64,000 nt of DNA from Chelonoidis abingdonii (GCF_003597395.2 NC_133777.1:5939421-6003420), one strand, 5' to 3'. Counted from the stretch's first letter, positions 1-11,813 are shown. Notes: a model not told the origin generated them from the sequence alone. Made by a program: numbers and translations.

Positions 1-577
1 GACCTTGCTTCCAGCTGCAGAGGAACTGTTTACTGCGTAAATATAATAATCTTGCGGGGTTATATTCACTAAGGCGGAAGTGCGCTGCTTACAGCCCAAC
101 AGATGAGTCTGCAGAGTTGGCTTAGAACCAGGTTTATGTTGGAGTAGCACCACAGTGAACCTCCCCCTCTTCAGATCTTCCGCTGCCCTTAATTATTTCC
201 TTTTCCGATAGGTTCTGGGATTCTGTCTTGTTGATAGATTGTTCTCTAAGAGCCATTTCCCCCTTTCTCCATCATCACAAAGCATCAGCTGTTTTAGCGA
301 CTTACACCACCGACATCGTTTATTTACTCTGCTCAGGGGAGGTCTCTGACACTGCAGAAGAAATGGCTAAATAGTCACTTACGTACTGCTGTCCAGAAGA
401 AGAGCAGGAGGCGTTAGACAGGAAAGGCAGCACAGTCCTGCTTTGCTCCCAGCTTTCTTGGTGCTGGGAAGAGAGAATACCCCCATTCGCTCTCCTGGTC
501 GGTGATTTCCCCACCAACTCTTGTTGATCAAGGTCAGGAGACATCTGCACAGCGATCAGGGGTGTGACTGCAGTGCT

Positions 578-780
578 TGGTTTTGATTGAACTAGCTCTA
601 ACTAGCAATAGTGAAGCCGTGGCAGCATGGTTTAGGCGACACCACCCAGGCCCCTCGAGAAGCTCATTGTGGCTTTGCTGCTATTGTTAGTGAAGCTAGC
701 TAGAGCTGAGCTAGCTCGGGCATGCCGCACATGCACGAGTCACCCCGCTGAATGCAATGTAGACGTAGCCTCCACTCTGT
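578..780. repeat. Fragment of a short non-autonomous DNA-transposon family
   Basis: AGCTAGCTCTA-rich sequence ending in AATGTAGACGTAGCC. It resembles the 26010-26225 copy (TGTCTACA end, GTGAAGC..GTGGCAG core), so it is probably one of the short elements with TGTAGACATACC-type ends. Boundaries are approximate and no target duplication was found. From 1 to 577 I see only unique intronic sequence. Confidence 0.45.
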
Positions 781-840
781 GTAATGCACTTTCACTTTCT
801 CTGGCTCCATCTACTGGATGGACCACATAGAGGTCTGTGG

Positions 841-1375
841 GTCCGTGAACGCTGCAGCTGGAAGCATGTTTCCCAGGTCGGATAGACAGACACACCTGCA
901 CACTAGCTTGCTAAAAATAGCAAAGTAGCCATGGTGACAGCATAGGTGAGCTACCCAAGTATATACCCAAGGGTCCAGGGTTTATACTCAGGCAGGTAAG
1001 TCAGGCTGCTACCCATGAGTTGCTGACAGAACAAGAAGCAGTGGGGGAGGTTTAGGTTGAATATTAGGAAACGCTATTTCACTAGGAGGATGGTGAAGCA
1101 CTGGAATGGGTTCCCTAGGGAGGTGGTGGAATCTCCTTCCTTAGAGGTTTTTAAGGCCTGGTTTGACAAAATCCTGTCTGGGATGATTTAGTTGGGGTTG
1201 GTCCTGCTTTGAGCGGGAGGTTGGACTAGATGACCTCCTGAGGTCCCTTCCAGCCCTGATATTCTATGATTCTAAGATACCCCTGCTATTTAGCATGCTA
1301 GCGTGAACAGAGCTAGCAAATGTCTGTCTGCCTGGGTTGGGACACATGCTCCCAGTTGCAATGTCAACATACCCT
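841..1375. mobile_element. Short DNA element split by a CR1 insertion
   Basis: The two halves (about 841-1012 and 1280-1375) match one continuous element at 30165-30465. Shared blocks include GCAGCTGG..GC..CTTCCCAGG near the start, CTGCTATTT..AGC, GAGCTAGCA..TGTCTGTCTG and the ending GC..GCTCCCAG. The CR1 tail at about 1028-1275 interrupts the order, so the CR1 came in later. Boundaries are approximate. Confidence 0.6.
1028..1275 (+). mobile_element. CR1 LINE 3' fragment
   Basis: 5'-truncated CR1 3' end in plus orientation. It shows the usual GGTTTAGGTTGAATATTAGGA start, TTCCCTAGGGAGGTGGTGGA, GGACTAGATGACCTCCTGAG and the terminal TTCTATGATTCT. No coding capacity remains. It lies inside another repeat (841-1375). 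Confidence 0.9.
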
Positions 1376-2012
1376 ATGAGTCAGGTGATTGCTTCATGCT
1401 AACAGCGCTGCATCTTTTAGCTCAGGAGGTAAAGACCATGCTTTTAGAAACGTGTAGGCTTTTAGGCTCCATGTTCAATCCTCACAGTTTACAGCCCATC
1501 TAGGGGCATCAAGAGCCTTCCATTAAGCAAGTCCAGGAATGCAACAGAGAGACTCTCTCATAGCCAGCTCCACAACACTGTCCCCTTTCAAGTGTGACAG
1601 GCCCAGGGAGCAAAATGTAAGAGTCACGTCCCGAGCGTACCTTCAGTATCACAGTCACTGATTGGGAGGCACGCACGAGTTGCTTGGCAAGCATTTAAAG
1701 CTTTGATTTAGGACTCACTTTTGCATATTATGACTCTAACAAAGCTTCAGAAACTTCCAGAGCAGCTGCTTCCTCAGCCCATAGGGATGGAGAGGAGGGT
1801 CTGATCATTTTCAGATGGACTTTATAGGTTACAACCATGCTTAGGGCCTGATTGTTTTATATGAAACAGCAGGAGCTTCAGAAAGCTATGCAGTTAATGA
1901 TGCTGTTAGTCCAAAAGCAACATATTTTGCATTGCTGTGATGCTTTTCAGTGTATGGATTTCAGTGGACTTTACATATATGTATTTCCCCTAAATCCTGA
2001 CTGGGAGATCGG

Positions 2013-2165
2013 GAAGTGTTAGTAACTCCATTTTACAGATGGGGAAAATGAGGCACAGAGAAGGGAAGTGACTTTCCCGAGGTCACCCGACGAGTCACTG
2101 GCACAGTTGTGAAAGGATCCCTAAGTTTTCTGACTCCAAGTCCCATGTTTTAGCCATTAGACAAT
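2013..2165 (+). repeat. MIR SINE fragment
   Basis: Carries the MIR core: CCATTTTACAGATGGGGAAA, TGAGGCACAGAGA, then a remnant of the GTCAC..GTCACTGGCA region and the closing ATGTTTTAGCCATTAGACAA. Old and diverged. Confidence 0.8.
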
Positions 2166-2387
2166 GCCTCTTGGGTAATTATGTGATCATTCGCATCATT
2201 GCTCTCAACTGATATGTCTAAATGACAGTTGTTTTTTTAAAAAACTGGTATTATGGTAGCAGCTAGGGATCCACCTGAGACCCAGGCCTCCTTGTGCTAG
2301 ATGCCAGACACATACGAAGTGAAGAGGGTCACTGCCTGGAAGGGTTTCCAATTTAAATAGACAAGACAGACAAAAGGAATATTTTTA

Positions 2388-2515
2388 TATTCCCATTTTA
2401 CAGCTGGAAAAACTGAGACCCAGAGCAGGTAAGTGACTCGTCACACAGTCAGCATGTGGCAGAGTCACTAATAGAACCCAGATCTCCTAGGTTGCAGATC
2501 AGTGCATTACAATTC
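2388..2515 (+). repeat. MIR SINE fragment
   Basis: CCCATTTTACAGCTGGAAAA, ACTGAGACCCAGAG, AAGTGACT..TCACACAGTCAGCA, GTGGCAGAGTCA and AGAACCCAGATCTCC follow the MIR consensus order. Confidence 0.8.
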
Positions 2516-2582
2516 TGTTCTCCCTTACCTGCCATTGCAGTTGTATATCTACAGTATAACATCTATGCCTGTGCAGCAACTC

Positions 2583-3030
2583 TCATAGAACCATAGAATA
2601 TCAGAGTTGGAAGGGACCTCAGGAGGTCATCTAGTCCAACTCCCTGCCAAAGCAGGACCAACACTCACTAAATCATCCCAGCCAGGGCTTTGTCAAGCCA
2701 GGCCTTAAAAACCTCTAAGGAAGGAGATTCCACCACCTCCCTAGGGAACCCATTCCAGTGCTTCACCACCCTCCTTGTGAAAAAGTTTTTCCTAATATCC
2801 AACCTAGACCTCCCTCACTGCAACTTGAGACTATTAGTCCTTGTTCTGACATCTGCTACCACTGAGAACAGTCTAGATCCATCCTCTTTGGAACCCCCTT
2901 TCAGGTAGTTGAAGGCGGTTATCAAATCCCCCCTCATTCTTCTCTTCTGCAGACTAAACAATCCCAGTTTCCTCAGCTTCTCCTCATAAGTCATGTGCTC
3001 CAGCCCCCTAGTCATTTTTGGTGCCCAGAG
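2583..3030 (-). mobile_element. CR1 LINE 3' fragment, reverse orientation
   Basis: Starts with the reverse complement of the CR1 tail (ATAGAACCATAGAATATCAG) and runs through GGAAGGGACCTCAGGAGGTC, CCATTCCAGTGCTTCACCAC, a run of typical CR1 3' sequence and ATCAAATCCCCCCTCATTCT. About 450 bp, non-coding, 5'-truncated. Confidence 0.92.
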
Positions 3031-3954
3031 AGCATAATTGAAAATGTGGTGATTCCTGTGCCAGGTATCTCTGGTAGCAGCAGTATTTATTCACCTATCC
3101 TTAGACAGAAGATACCTGAATACCTTAAAGACTATGCAGCCTCTCTGTAGTTCTAAATCCATGCTCTGTTTCTGTGTACACTCCGTGCCAGCCCAGTACA
3201 ATAAACAATTGCTGTGTGTGGTTTGAGATTGAGACTCGATCCCAGCTGCGACGAGCACCCAGCCAGCCAGCAGACCACTTCCACTTCCTGACTTTTATTG
3301 GGAACGGTTTGATTTTCCTTTCCTCAAGCACGGCTGGTCCATGTCTGCCACAAAAAAGCCCAGCTCCCTCCTCAGTGAGGCTGGTGGCCGGGCTTTTCTT
3401 TTTTTTTTTTTTTTAATGCACTTCAGAAATAAATGACTAATAATGAAAGGCTCTTGCAAGAAGGATTGCTGCCTGTCCTAATGAAAACTTAATGAGCCTG
3501 TGTTTTATGTACAAGGGGATGTTTGGTGTGTGCAATTTACATTCATTCAGACATTAAATCTCAGGGAAGAAATATAAAAATTGCTCACTTTATTCCAGTA
3601 AAATATCCCTTATGGGAAATGTGCTCTGTTTAAAAAAAATAAAACAAGATAATGAACGCAGTGGAGAGAGTAATAGAGAAGCAGGCAGTACAGAGCAGCA
3701 AAGAGGGAAAGTAGTGTCCATGGCCATTTGTGGAGACTTAGCTTACACGGTCTTATTTCATTCCACTTCATTTTCAGATATAGTTAACACTGCCTGTTAA
3801 GTGAGGGGCCGGGGGGGAGCAAAAATGCAAACAGGTTTGTACCTAAGGCAAGTTACTTAATCTGCAGGATGTCTTCGGAGATTTTACACACATGCCCAGC
3901 AAGCCGGACTACTCCTAGTCATAGACTTGGCTCTTCCATAGCATGTTTCACCAG

Positions 3955-4120
3955 TGCAGCTCATCGCGCCTTACACAAGGGGCAGTATCATTATCCCCCT
4001 TTGTGCAGATGGAGAGACTGAGGTGAAGGAACTTGCCCTAAGTCGCCCAGCAGCAGAGCCATGAGCTGAACTCCAGGTGTCCCGAGCCTCAGTCCAGCAC
4101 TCTGTCTTTTAGGCCACACC
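3955..4120 (+). repeat. MIR SINE fragment
   Basis: ATTATCCCC..TTGTGCAGATGG, GAGACTGAGGTGAAGGAACT, TCGCCCAGCAGCAGAGCCA and TGAACTCCAGGTGTCC track the MIR core in plus orientation. Confidence 0.75.
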
Positions 4121-4369
4121 GACTAGAGTGTGACAGAAACGTTGGCTCTCCAAACCAGGATGATTGCTTGGGGGAGATTAGGGTGAGGGGAAAATCTGCT
4201 GCAAAAGAGCTTGTTGCCTCTGAGAACAGAGGAAGGTACAACTGTCCCTGAAGATCGGCTTGCGCTGCAAGTATGAGCTACGGACCACATCCAGGAGCAC
4301 GTGAACGTGCCCTTCTGAGCTCGAGGAGCACCCACAAAGCTAGGCTCCGTTGCAAGGCTGCAGATTGTA

Positions 4370-4455
4370 AATGCCATGAGGCAGATGCCATCTTTGTGTT
4401 TGTACAGCACCAAGCACAGTGGGGTCCTGGTGATACAAACCGTAACAACATCCTG
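4370..4455 (+). repeat. Fragment of the 'TTTGTACAGCACCAAGCACA' SINE-like family
   Basis: Contains TGTTTGTACAGCACCAAGCA, CAGTGGGGTCCTGGTGATAC and AAACCGTAAC. The same 3' module recurs at 43837-43940, 52515-52625 and 61497-61575. Confidence 0.6.
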
Positions 4456-4724
4456 TACAAGATGAAATCATGAAATTGAATGGAGTTCAAGTCCCAAGAA
4501 GCTTAGTGAAGGTCGGGGTCTGGCAATGGAGCTGCCCCTACAGATGAAACCCATATGGTTCATCTTCCTCTCGTAACTCCCTCACCCTGCAGCACTGTTA
4601 ACCCATGCTACCAAATGTACCTGCCAAAGCTCTCTCCCTCCCCTCCACCTTGACAATGAAGTTGGCTCCATCAGCTGCCCTGGTGTTACCCTCTCAAGAG
4701 CATTGCAAAGCACTAAATAATAAT

Positions 4725-4915
4725 ACCTAGCTCTTATAGAGTCCATCCCAAAGCACAGTCAGTATCATTTATCCCCGTTATACTGATGGGGAAACTAATG
4801 CGCAAAGCAAGGAAGCAATTTTCACCTGATCACACAGCAGGCCAAGGGCAGAGCTGGGACTAGAACCCAGGTTTTCTGCATCTCAGGCCTGTGCTGTATC
4901 TGCTTGACCACACTC
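4725..4915 (+). repeat. MIR SINE just upstream of a CACNA1H exon
   Basis: TAATAATACCTAGCTCTTAT, AGTATCATTTATCCCC, ATGGGGAAACTAATGCGCAA, GATCACACAGCAGGCCAA, GCAGAGCTGGGACTAGAACC and the closing TGACCACACTCCTG follow the MIR consensus. It ends about 85 bp before the exon at 5000. Confidence 0.8.
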
Positions 4916-4999
4916 CTGTATTGTCAGTTGAAGCTGTTTGTAAACCAGCCCTGTTGAGAACTGTGTTCATTGGGTTGCTTTCGCTTCTGTTCTGTGCAG

Positions 5000-5121
5000 A
5001 CTGCAGCGAAGACAATCCCTGTGAAGGTCTGAGCCGGCATGCAACCTTCACCAACTTCGGCATGGCCTTTCTCACCCTCTTCAGGGTGTCGACTGGGGAC
5101 AACTGGAATGGGATCATGAAG
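5000..5121 (+). CDS. CACNA1H: CACNA1H exon: domain IV pore loop with selectivity-filter aspartate
   Basis: The exon is bounded by TTCTGTTCTGTGCAG and the donor GTACGT. It begins in phase 1, so the first codon takes one base from the missing upstream exon, and it ends on a complete AAG codon. It encodes [16 protein letters not shown], then [20 protein letters not shown] and IMK. This is the extracellular turret and P-loop of repeat IV. The D of TGDNW is the fourth residue of the EEDD selectivity filter that marks T-type channels; high-voltage channels have E there. The turret sequence is close to human CACNA1H (from memory). The short intron that follows is 499 bp. Confidence 0.95.
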
Positions 5122-5620
5122 GTACGTGCGCTCTCTGGCCATGCTGCTGCCAGCTTCTCCACACTCCAGCTGTTCCCTGCCCTCTTTCCCCCACGGAACT
5201 GGCCAGTGTGAGTTTACATAACTGCCTTCTATGGAAGGAATCAATTGTGTGGTACAGGCTCTGTGCTTCTAAAAGATACCAGAGCTCCCCCTTTAGCTCA
5301 TGTGGTGGGGTTGTGGCCTTAGACAGCTGATCGCACTGCACCCACTGACTCCGTCTCTATTCCATTTACTGCAGTAGCTCAGCTGGGTGTCTGGGGCATA
5401 TTGGTGTGTCTCTGAGGTCAGTACAAAATAAAAGGAGCTAAAACTCCACCCTGCATATGGAGTGCTGATTCCTCAGCCTGTGTCTGGAATAATCTTCCCA
5501 TTAGCTGCACAGTTCTGAACACGCCGGCTTTGGAGTCCGCCTGTGGTTTAATGCTTGTTAGCAAAGCTCAGTCTGCTTCAAAGCCCTCCCTCTCGCCCTC
5601 CCTCTCTCTCTCAATCTCAG

Positions 5621-5959
5621 GACACGCTGCGGGAATGCACCAGAGAGGACAAGCACTGCCTGAGTTACCTGCCCATCATCTCCCCCGTCTACTTTGTCAC
5701 CTTCGTCCTCATCGCCCAGTTCGTCCTTGTCAATGTGGTGGTGGCCGTGCTGATGAAGCACCTGGAGGAGAGCAACAAGGAAGCCAAGGAGGACGCAGAG
5801 ATGGACGCAGAGATAGAGCTAGAAATGTCCAGAGGAGGGAGCACCCCGGCCAACAGCGGGGGTGGAAGTGGCACCTCTACCTCGGACATCAGGGCCCCCT
5901 ACGGGAGCCAGGAGGCCATGAAGCCAGAGTCCCCCATGCGAGTGAAACATCAAGCCCTG
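5621..5959 (+). CDS. CACNA1H: CACNA1H exon: pore-loop end, segment IVS6, proximal C-tail
   Basis: The acceptor follows a strong polypyrimidine tract (TCTCTCTCTCAATCTCAG), and the donor is GTAATG after CTG. The exon is 113 codons, phase 0 at both ends. It reads [18 protein letters not shown], then the IVS6 membrane helix (about residues 22-49, [20 protein letters not shown] and VAVLMKHL). The acidic, probably helical [20 protein letters not shown] follows at the cytoplasmic mouth of the gate. After EMSRGG it changes to a low-complexity G/S/T linker. Helix and acidic stretch are nearly invariant in Cav3 channels; the KHCLSYLP loop points to CACNA1H. An in-frame read-through past 5959 stays open to a stop near 6031, but this is intron. 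Confidence 0.96.
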
Positions 5960-8551
5960 GTAATGATTGACTCAAGGGCTGTGGTGTCGTCTAATGAGTG
6001 GGGCAGGGAGCTTCTGGTCAGGGTCTGTTGACCAGCAGTGGCTCCAGAGTCTGTCAGGACCCCAGTTATATCAAGCTAAAGGGACGTGCATGAGGCAGTT
6101 CAAAGGGAAGGCAGCTTTTCCCGTGTCCCCCAGGAACTTAGGGCTTGGGAGAAGTTCATCCCCATCTCCGAGTCTTCCGACAAGTTGAGAGGCTCCCTGG
6201 GATGTAGGGCAGTCTGGCTCCTTGACCTCCGCATGTGATCTTTCACCACCCAGCATTCCAGGGGGAGTTTTAACATCCATTTCTAGTAGGCATCAGCAAT
6301 GGAGGAGCATCCCCAGTGAGTTTGGGCTCAGAGAAGTAACAGCCCAAGTCGCATTTTATATGCACCGCTCCCCTCTTTGTACGTCATTTTATCATGAACA
6401 GCAGCTGCAGGGCCGCTGGTCGCATAGGAGACCTTGCCCTGAGCGATCCCGGTTCATGGGCTAAGCGGATGGCAGGAATTTCTTCCATGCAGGTTCAGAA
6501 ATCCAGCTGAGGTTGTTTTTAGTCTTAGCACATCAGCCTCTTGGCAGGATTTACAAAGGAGCCGGTCGAAGTGAGATGCCTGAATCACTTGAAATTCAGT
6601 GGGGGTTGTGCTCCAGTTGGAAAACCCCCGTGCTTGACATTAGGGCGCAAATCCAGTTCTGATCAAAGCTCTTGCAACTCTCACTGGCTTCAGCAGGACT
6701 TGTGCTTTGCTTAAGCCAGGCTGAATTTGATCCTGGGCCTTTTCAAAGTCCACACCAAACAGCTGATGCTGACTTCCTTGGTTAGTGTGGAGACATCCTC
6801 AGCTCCCAAGCAAGCTGCACTTTGAACTCTTTGACTCCTGTTTACCCTCCAGAAAAAGAGGCAATCAAAATTCAAGTAGGAGGGGGGGTGAGATTTGTCC
6901 CATCTCATGGCAAACAGTTTATTGAAAAGAGAAGAATACAGACTTGCTTTGTTCATATCATCAAAAATTAATCTACCATAAAATCAATGGGGATTTTATC
7001 CCTCAGACTCTAACAAGACAGATAAAAAGTAACTTGGTTAGAAAGTAGCAGGGGAGACAGCATTTTGAATCTAGAGTTAATAAAAGTTTCTCCTGGCAAA
7101 TGAAGGACAATAGAAGTGGTCGAATTTCTCCTTGGGCTTTGAGATCTTTGTTTTGGTCACACATTGAACACAGACTGATCACACTTTTTATAAACGTGGT
7201 CATGATCTGTCAATAGTCACTGAACAAATTGCAGCCCGTGGGTTGTTCCCAAAACTGCTCATCTCACCTGCTCATAGTGTGCGATTGGACAGCTGAAACT
7301 TTTTAGAATAATAACTGGGATATAACCAATCACATATTTCCTGAGAGGGGTTTTCACATGACTAATTGTCAGTGCGAAAATTTGTATAACTTTCAGGCTT
7401 CAAAAACATTTCCATGAATAAACTGGTGGCCATCCAGTTATTTGTGCCTAGCCAGTAGTACAGCCCCAATGAAGCAGACTTGCCATGTTGTTCAGTGTAT
7501 TGGTAAAATACCCTTCCATCAGCTGGAAAACCCTCCATACAGCATGGTGTTAGTAGAGTGGGTTCCCACCGTGGTCTCTATCTCAGGTGCCTTGGGTTGG
7601 AACAGATGCATCATGGAGTTCCTGCTCCAGGTACCTACAGTAACAGGCCAGAAGCCTATGTGAATCCAGGTCAAGAAGTTGCAAGCTAATGCTTTAACCC
7701 CCACCCATTACAGTCCTACGGAAACCCTAACTGGATTACCATGTCCATCTGGTGTGGAATTTGGCTCCCCGTTTAGCTAGGTTCTCTGACATTCAGTAAC
7801 TTTGCCCTAGGCTGGGTTGCATGCACGCCTAGGAGATATGAAACCCCTGGGGCTGACGGTCCCATTCTCAATATCACGGAAGCCAGACTAGTGGCACATG
7901 GGATTAGATATTTATAGTCCACTCTGGCTGCACTGGGGGTACAACAGGGAAGGAATGATCCAAGGAGCCTCCTCAACCATCTTTGAGCCCCCAGGAAGAG
8001 CCCAGACACAGTATAGTTTGGAGTCAAGCCGCTGTTCCCTGCTGGAAATGCCCCTGGTGCTGGGCTGTCCAAACGTGGCAAGGGTGGTGAGAGCCCAGCC
8101 CTTCCGTGCGAGTTAGTGGAGTTGGCCGGGCCCAGGGGGCAGTGCCTGCTCAAGGCTGGCTGAGCTGCTTCTCCAATGGGAATTATCTGGGGAGCCCCTG
8201 AAGGGAGCTGGAGGAGTCGGCCAGAGTTCATCAAGGCACTACAGAGCAAGGGGGTGTGGAGTTCAAGGAAATACTGTTCTTAGCGTAACGAGGCAGGAGA
8301 CTCTCACACCTGGAGTGGAAGGGGCTTTTACAGTGTCTGGGCATGATGGGACAGATGCCTTTGCAAGAGGTATAAGACACTCCAGTCTTCCTTGCCATTT
8401 GGACTGTTTTCTGCCTTCCTTTTCTCTTCCTTCCCATTTCACACGGATGGGGCAGGTGTGGGGAGAGCGTGTGTGAGAGCAGGGTTGAAGTGTGAACCCC
8501 ATCCTTGCCCCACTACTGATACCTTTTATCTTCCTAATTTTGTCCCCGAAG
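5960..8551. other. Intron sequence with no recognised feature
   Basis: Mostly unique sequence. I see no exon, RNA gene or repeat that I can name. Short open frames here lack paired splice sites or similarity that I recognise. Confidence 0.6.
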
Positions 8552-8707
8552 GAGGCACTGAGCTGTGAGAATGTGTCTTTAGCCATCCCAGACTCAGACC
8601 CGCTGGAGGGCAGAGATACTCCCAGGATGGAAAACACGTCCTTCCGCTCTGTTTCTCACCACCATGTCCTGACACCTTCCCACAAAACCCCAGGCCGCGA
8701 GTCAGAG
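8552..8707 (+). CDS. CACNA1H: Candidate CACNA1H cassette exon in the C-tail
   Basis: This is a predicted exon and is not certain. A possible branch site (TACTGAT) and a pyrimidine-rich tract lead to CCCCGAAG. The frame stays open for 52 codons and ends at a fair donor, GAG then GTGAAT. Phase is 0 at both ends, so it can be spliced between the exons ending at 5959 and starting at 14088, or skipped, without changing frame. The peptide starts EALSCENVSLAIPDSD and includes HHHVLTPSHKTPGRESE. From memory, CACNA1G has an equivalent C-tail segment beginning EALS with a later SLA and DS..P pattern. Human CACNA1H, as I recall it, lacks this segment. The acceptor has A at -3 and the donor A at +5, both weak, which would fit alternative use. 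Confidence 0.55.
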
Positions 8708-11600
8708 GTGAATGAACGACGGGCCGTTGCTTCTGCATTGTGCCATCGTGCTTTAGTGCTGTGCAGCTGACTGATGGTGTGTTCATGTCCGCCTAGCATT
8801 GTCCTCTTCCTGTCGCTTCACAGCTAGAACAGCCTGTTTCCATCCTCTTGTCTTCCATGCTGCCTTTGCATCTGCTGAAGCTGGGCACGTTCTAAATCAT
8901 TCAGCTGGGGCAAGCAAAGGAGCCTGCATGGATTGCGTGTGACATGCTCTTTTTAGCCAAGAAACCCTTGCATTTATTAGACAGGGGTGGATAGATTGTT
9001 AAATAAACAGTGAGTCCTGTAAGTAACACTGTTATGTGTCTCACGCATGGAAAAGCTGCTCCCCACTGCCTCGATATGGGTGTGACATAGATCATCCACA
9101 GCTGTTAAAATTGGCTTTGATTTTTCAAGTCGTCAGCTGGTAACCTGTGGATTTTTGACCTGACAGGCAGTTTGTTTCCACTGTGTGGCTCACGTGAGCA
9201 TATTTTCTTGGTTAAGCTGGAGGGGGACAGCAGGTAGAGATTTCTATCGATTTCCTGCTTTTGGTTGAATGCCGAAATTGATTTTCTTACAATTACTGGG
9301 AGCGCCTTAAATCTGTGCTGAGAAGGTGGAACGGCACAACAAAAGCAACGCATAGTATGTAACAGTCTGGGCACTGGCATAGAAAAATGACATGACAGAA
9401 AAACTCCACAACTACTCCATAGTTGATTGGTTGCACCTCATCTTATGATGGGCTCTCAGCGGGTAACTGACAGTATAGTAAATGGCCACATTTCAATGTG
9501 TTGTGGGGAAGTGACCCATGGACATCCCTGGGTGAGGTCATGCAACAAGAAAGGCAGGAGTGAGTCTATTGCTATTGAGAGCCTTTCCTGTGTTTTGCAA
9601 TGGAAATGACCTTTGTAGGATATAAGGGGGGAGGTGTTTTCCCACACTGACCCTTCTTGCTTCGAATCGTCTTTCAAAACAATGCTGAGGCTGGGGTCTG
9701 TATCAGGTGAGAGCTCTTCTTAACCCCAAAGCAGGACTGGCTCTAGACCCCTTCAGCACCCGTGACCAGGGACGGTGCTGTCTGCCAACTGGTGAGGGGT
9801 CCTCAGAGTGAGTTGTAGGCCTGTAGGTTTTGTAGGCCTGTAGGTTTTGTGCTGCTGTAGTTGTAGGCCTGTAGGTTTTGTGCTGCTGCATCAATATGCG
9901 ACGGATGATACAGCATCGCACCTGCTCTGCACGCTCTGTTCTGGATGCCCGTGGACTCCTAACTGAAGTTCAGTGTACTAATCATTGCTGGGCCTAGGTT
10001 ACCTTAAACTCTGCCTCTCCATCTCTGACTCTCTGGCATCCTGGGAGTCGCTGTTGCCAGGGTGATGGCAGGACATCTTTCTCATGGGTCCTGCATCTCT
10101 GGAACTCCCTCCCACTGGAACTACATTGATGTGTATCACTGTTTCAAAGAGAGTTACTCTTTGCCCAGACTTTCAGCTGATTGAGGGCTGTGAAATTCTG
10201 GACTCTTCGCCAAATGGCCAGAACTACTGCTTCTCTCAATCTGAAATCAGTAGGCTATTGGGTTTGCTCCTGTCATTTGGAATTGTTAATCACTCGCCAT
10301 AGAAAAGGGACCCAAACACCATTTGTAACGGGTGCCTTAGAATCGTGTATGACAATTAACATGTGGCAGCCTCGCAACATGACGATGTTTTGAGACATAA
10401 GACCACACGGCATGAGGAACCCCAAATCTAGACTTGCATGGACCTCCCAAAATCAAGCCATCCTGGCCTCATTAGGGCCATGCTGTGTCTACGTTCGCTG
10501 ATCTACTGATGTCTGTAATTAGAATTGACAAAAAAGGCATGCGGCAAGCATCTCTGGAAATCTCTGGGCATCCTGTGGGTTGGTGGCATCTCCAAGCAAG
10601 TTCTGGGCTAAGATTGAGTTATTGATTGGAGGGTGAGTTTTCAGCGGGTAGGGCAGGAAACAATCTGTATGAAGAGGAGCCACTCTGAGAAGCATCTCTT
10701 GCTCTCTGCGGGGCTTCTGCTTCTTTGTCTCCTTTAACCTTGGCCACCTGGAAGCTAAGCTTTGATTTGCATCAAAGGGAGAATGCGGCAAGGGCCTGTT
10801 GCAAAGAGAGGCAATAATTGGCACATTGAATGTGTGCCACAAATTCCTGCTGCTGGGCAGATAAGGTCCTGGCCGGTCCTAGGGCAGACAGCTTGTTAAC
10901 TCTGAGGAGAGTTAGAAAAAATGTCCCCTTGTTCAGCTGTGAGAGTCTAAGATTTTTAAGTGGCTCCCAGTTTTGACAGGTACAAGTAGGAGTATTTGTT
11001 TTTAGCTTTTACTTTCCTCCTCCCTTCCTCACTGTGGAGCCTGGAGTAACCTGTTTGGGAAGTGCCTGAACTAGCTCTGAATGCGAGTTACATTTATTTA
11101 GTAGGACAAGTGAGAGAGAACAAAAAGAGCAAAAGCCACTTATGTGCTTTCCCCAGAGACCCGCTGGGGAATTCTGCCATTGCTTGCTTGCAGGAACCGT
11201 GCTCCAAGCTCCAGACCCACATCTCCTGCCACACTCTCCTTTGCTTATGGAGTATTTCTTTTTGTTTAAAAAACCATGGAGTCGGTTTAGGACTGGGGAA
11301 GAGTTCTAAGCTGACAGGGAGCCGGTGAGGGGTAGGAAGAATGGGTGGGGCACGCGGGTTACATTCCTGGCTCAGCTACAGATTCCCTGTGGGACCCATG
11401 TAATCTTCCCGCCCCTGCCACTGCATGTGCAACTCACATTAATGCTCTTTATTTAAGGCTAGATTATACCTTTGTCTCCTCTGGCTGTGCAGGGGATCAG
11501 GCAGCAGCACTGGGGTCTGGGTCTGATTCAGAGCAGAAAAACTGCTCTCCCAATACCACCGATTACAAGCCAGGCTTTGGGGAGCAGGAGGTCACGGTCA
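8708..11600. other. Intron sequence, largely unique
   Basis: Apart from the small tandem repeat at 9813-9890, I see no gene, RNA or named repeat in this intron stretch. Confidence 0.55.
9813..9890. repeat. Short tandem repeat, about 19-bp core
   Basis: Three copies of TTGTAGGCCTGTAGGTTTTG or a close variant. The second and third are followed by TGCTGCTG, so there is a short and a long unit. Confidence 0.85.
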
Positions 11601-11602
11601 CT

Positions 11603-11682
11603 CTCACACACACACACACTCTCTCTCTCTCTCTCTGCATTCAGAGCTCCAGGAAGTTATTTCACACACACACACACCCAGG
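11603..11682. repeat. CA/CT microsatellites
   Basis: A (CA)n run passes straight into (CT)n at about 11605-11636. A second (AC)n run lies at about 11665-11678. Confidence 0.9.
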
Positions 11683-11813
11683 GGCAGGCTCTTCCTGGGA
11701 CAGCACACTTGGACACTGCCCTGTCTCATGAAGACACGGTGGCATGGATTTAAGCATGGGTTGTACAAGCTTGCTCAGAATCAGGGCTACATACAGTGCT
11801 AGTCAGTGCCAGC

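Noticed and set aside
5530..5970. 146-aa frame overlapping the IVS6 exon
   Set aside because: Wrong frame; the channel protein is read in the frame of 5621-5959.
11603..11682. Possible regulatory pyrimidine tract
   Set aside because: Plain (CA)n/(CT)n microsatellite with no exon following it.
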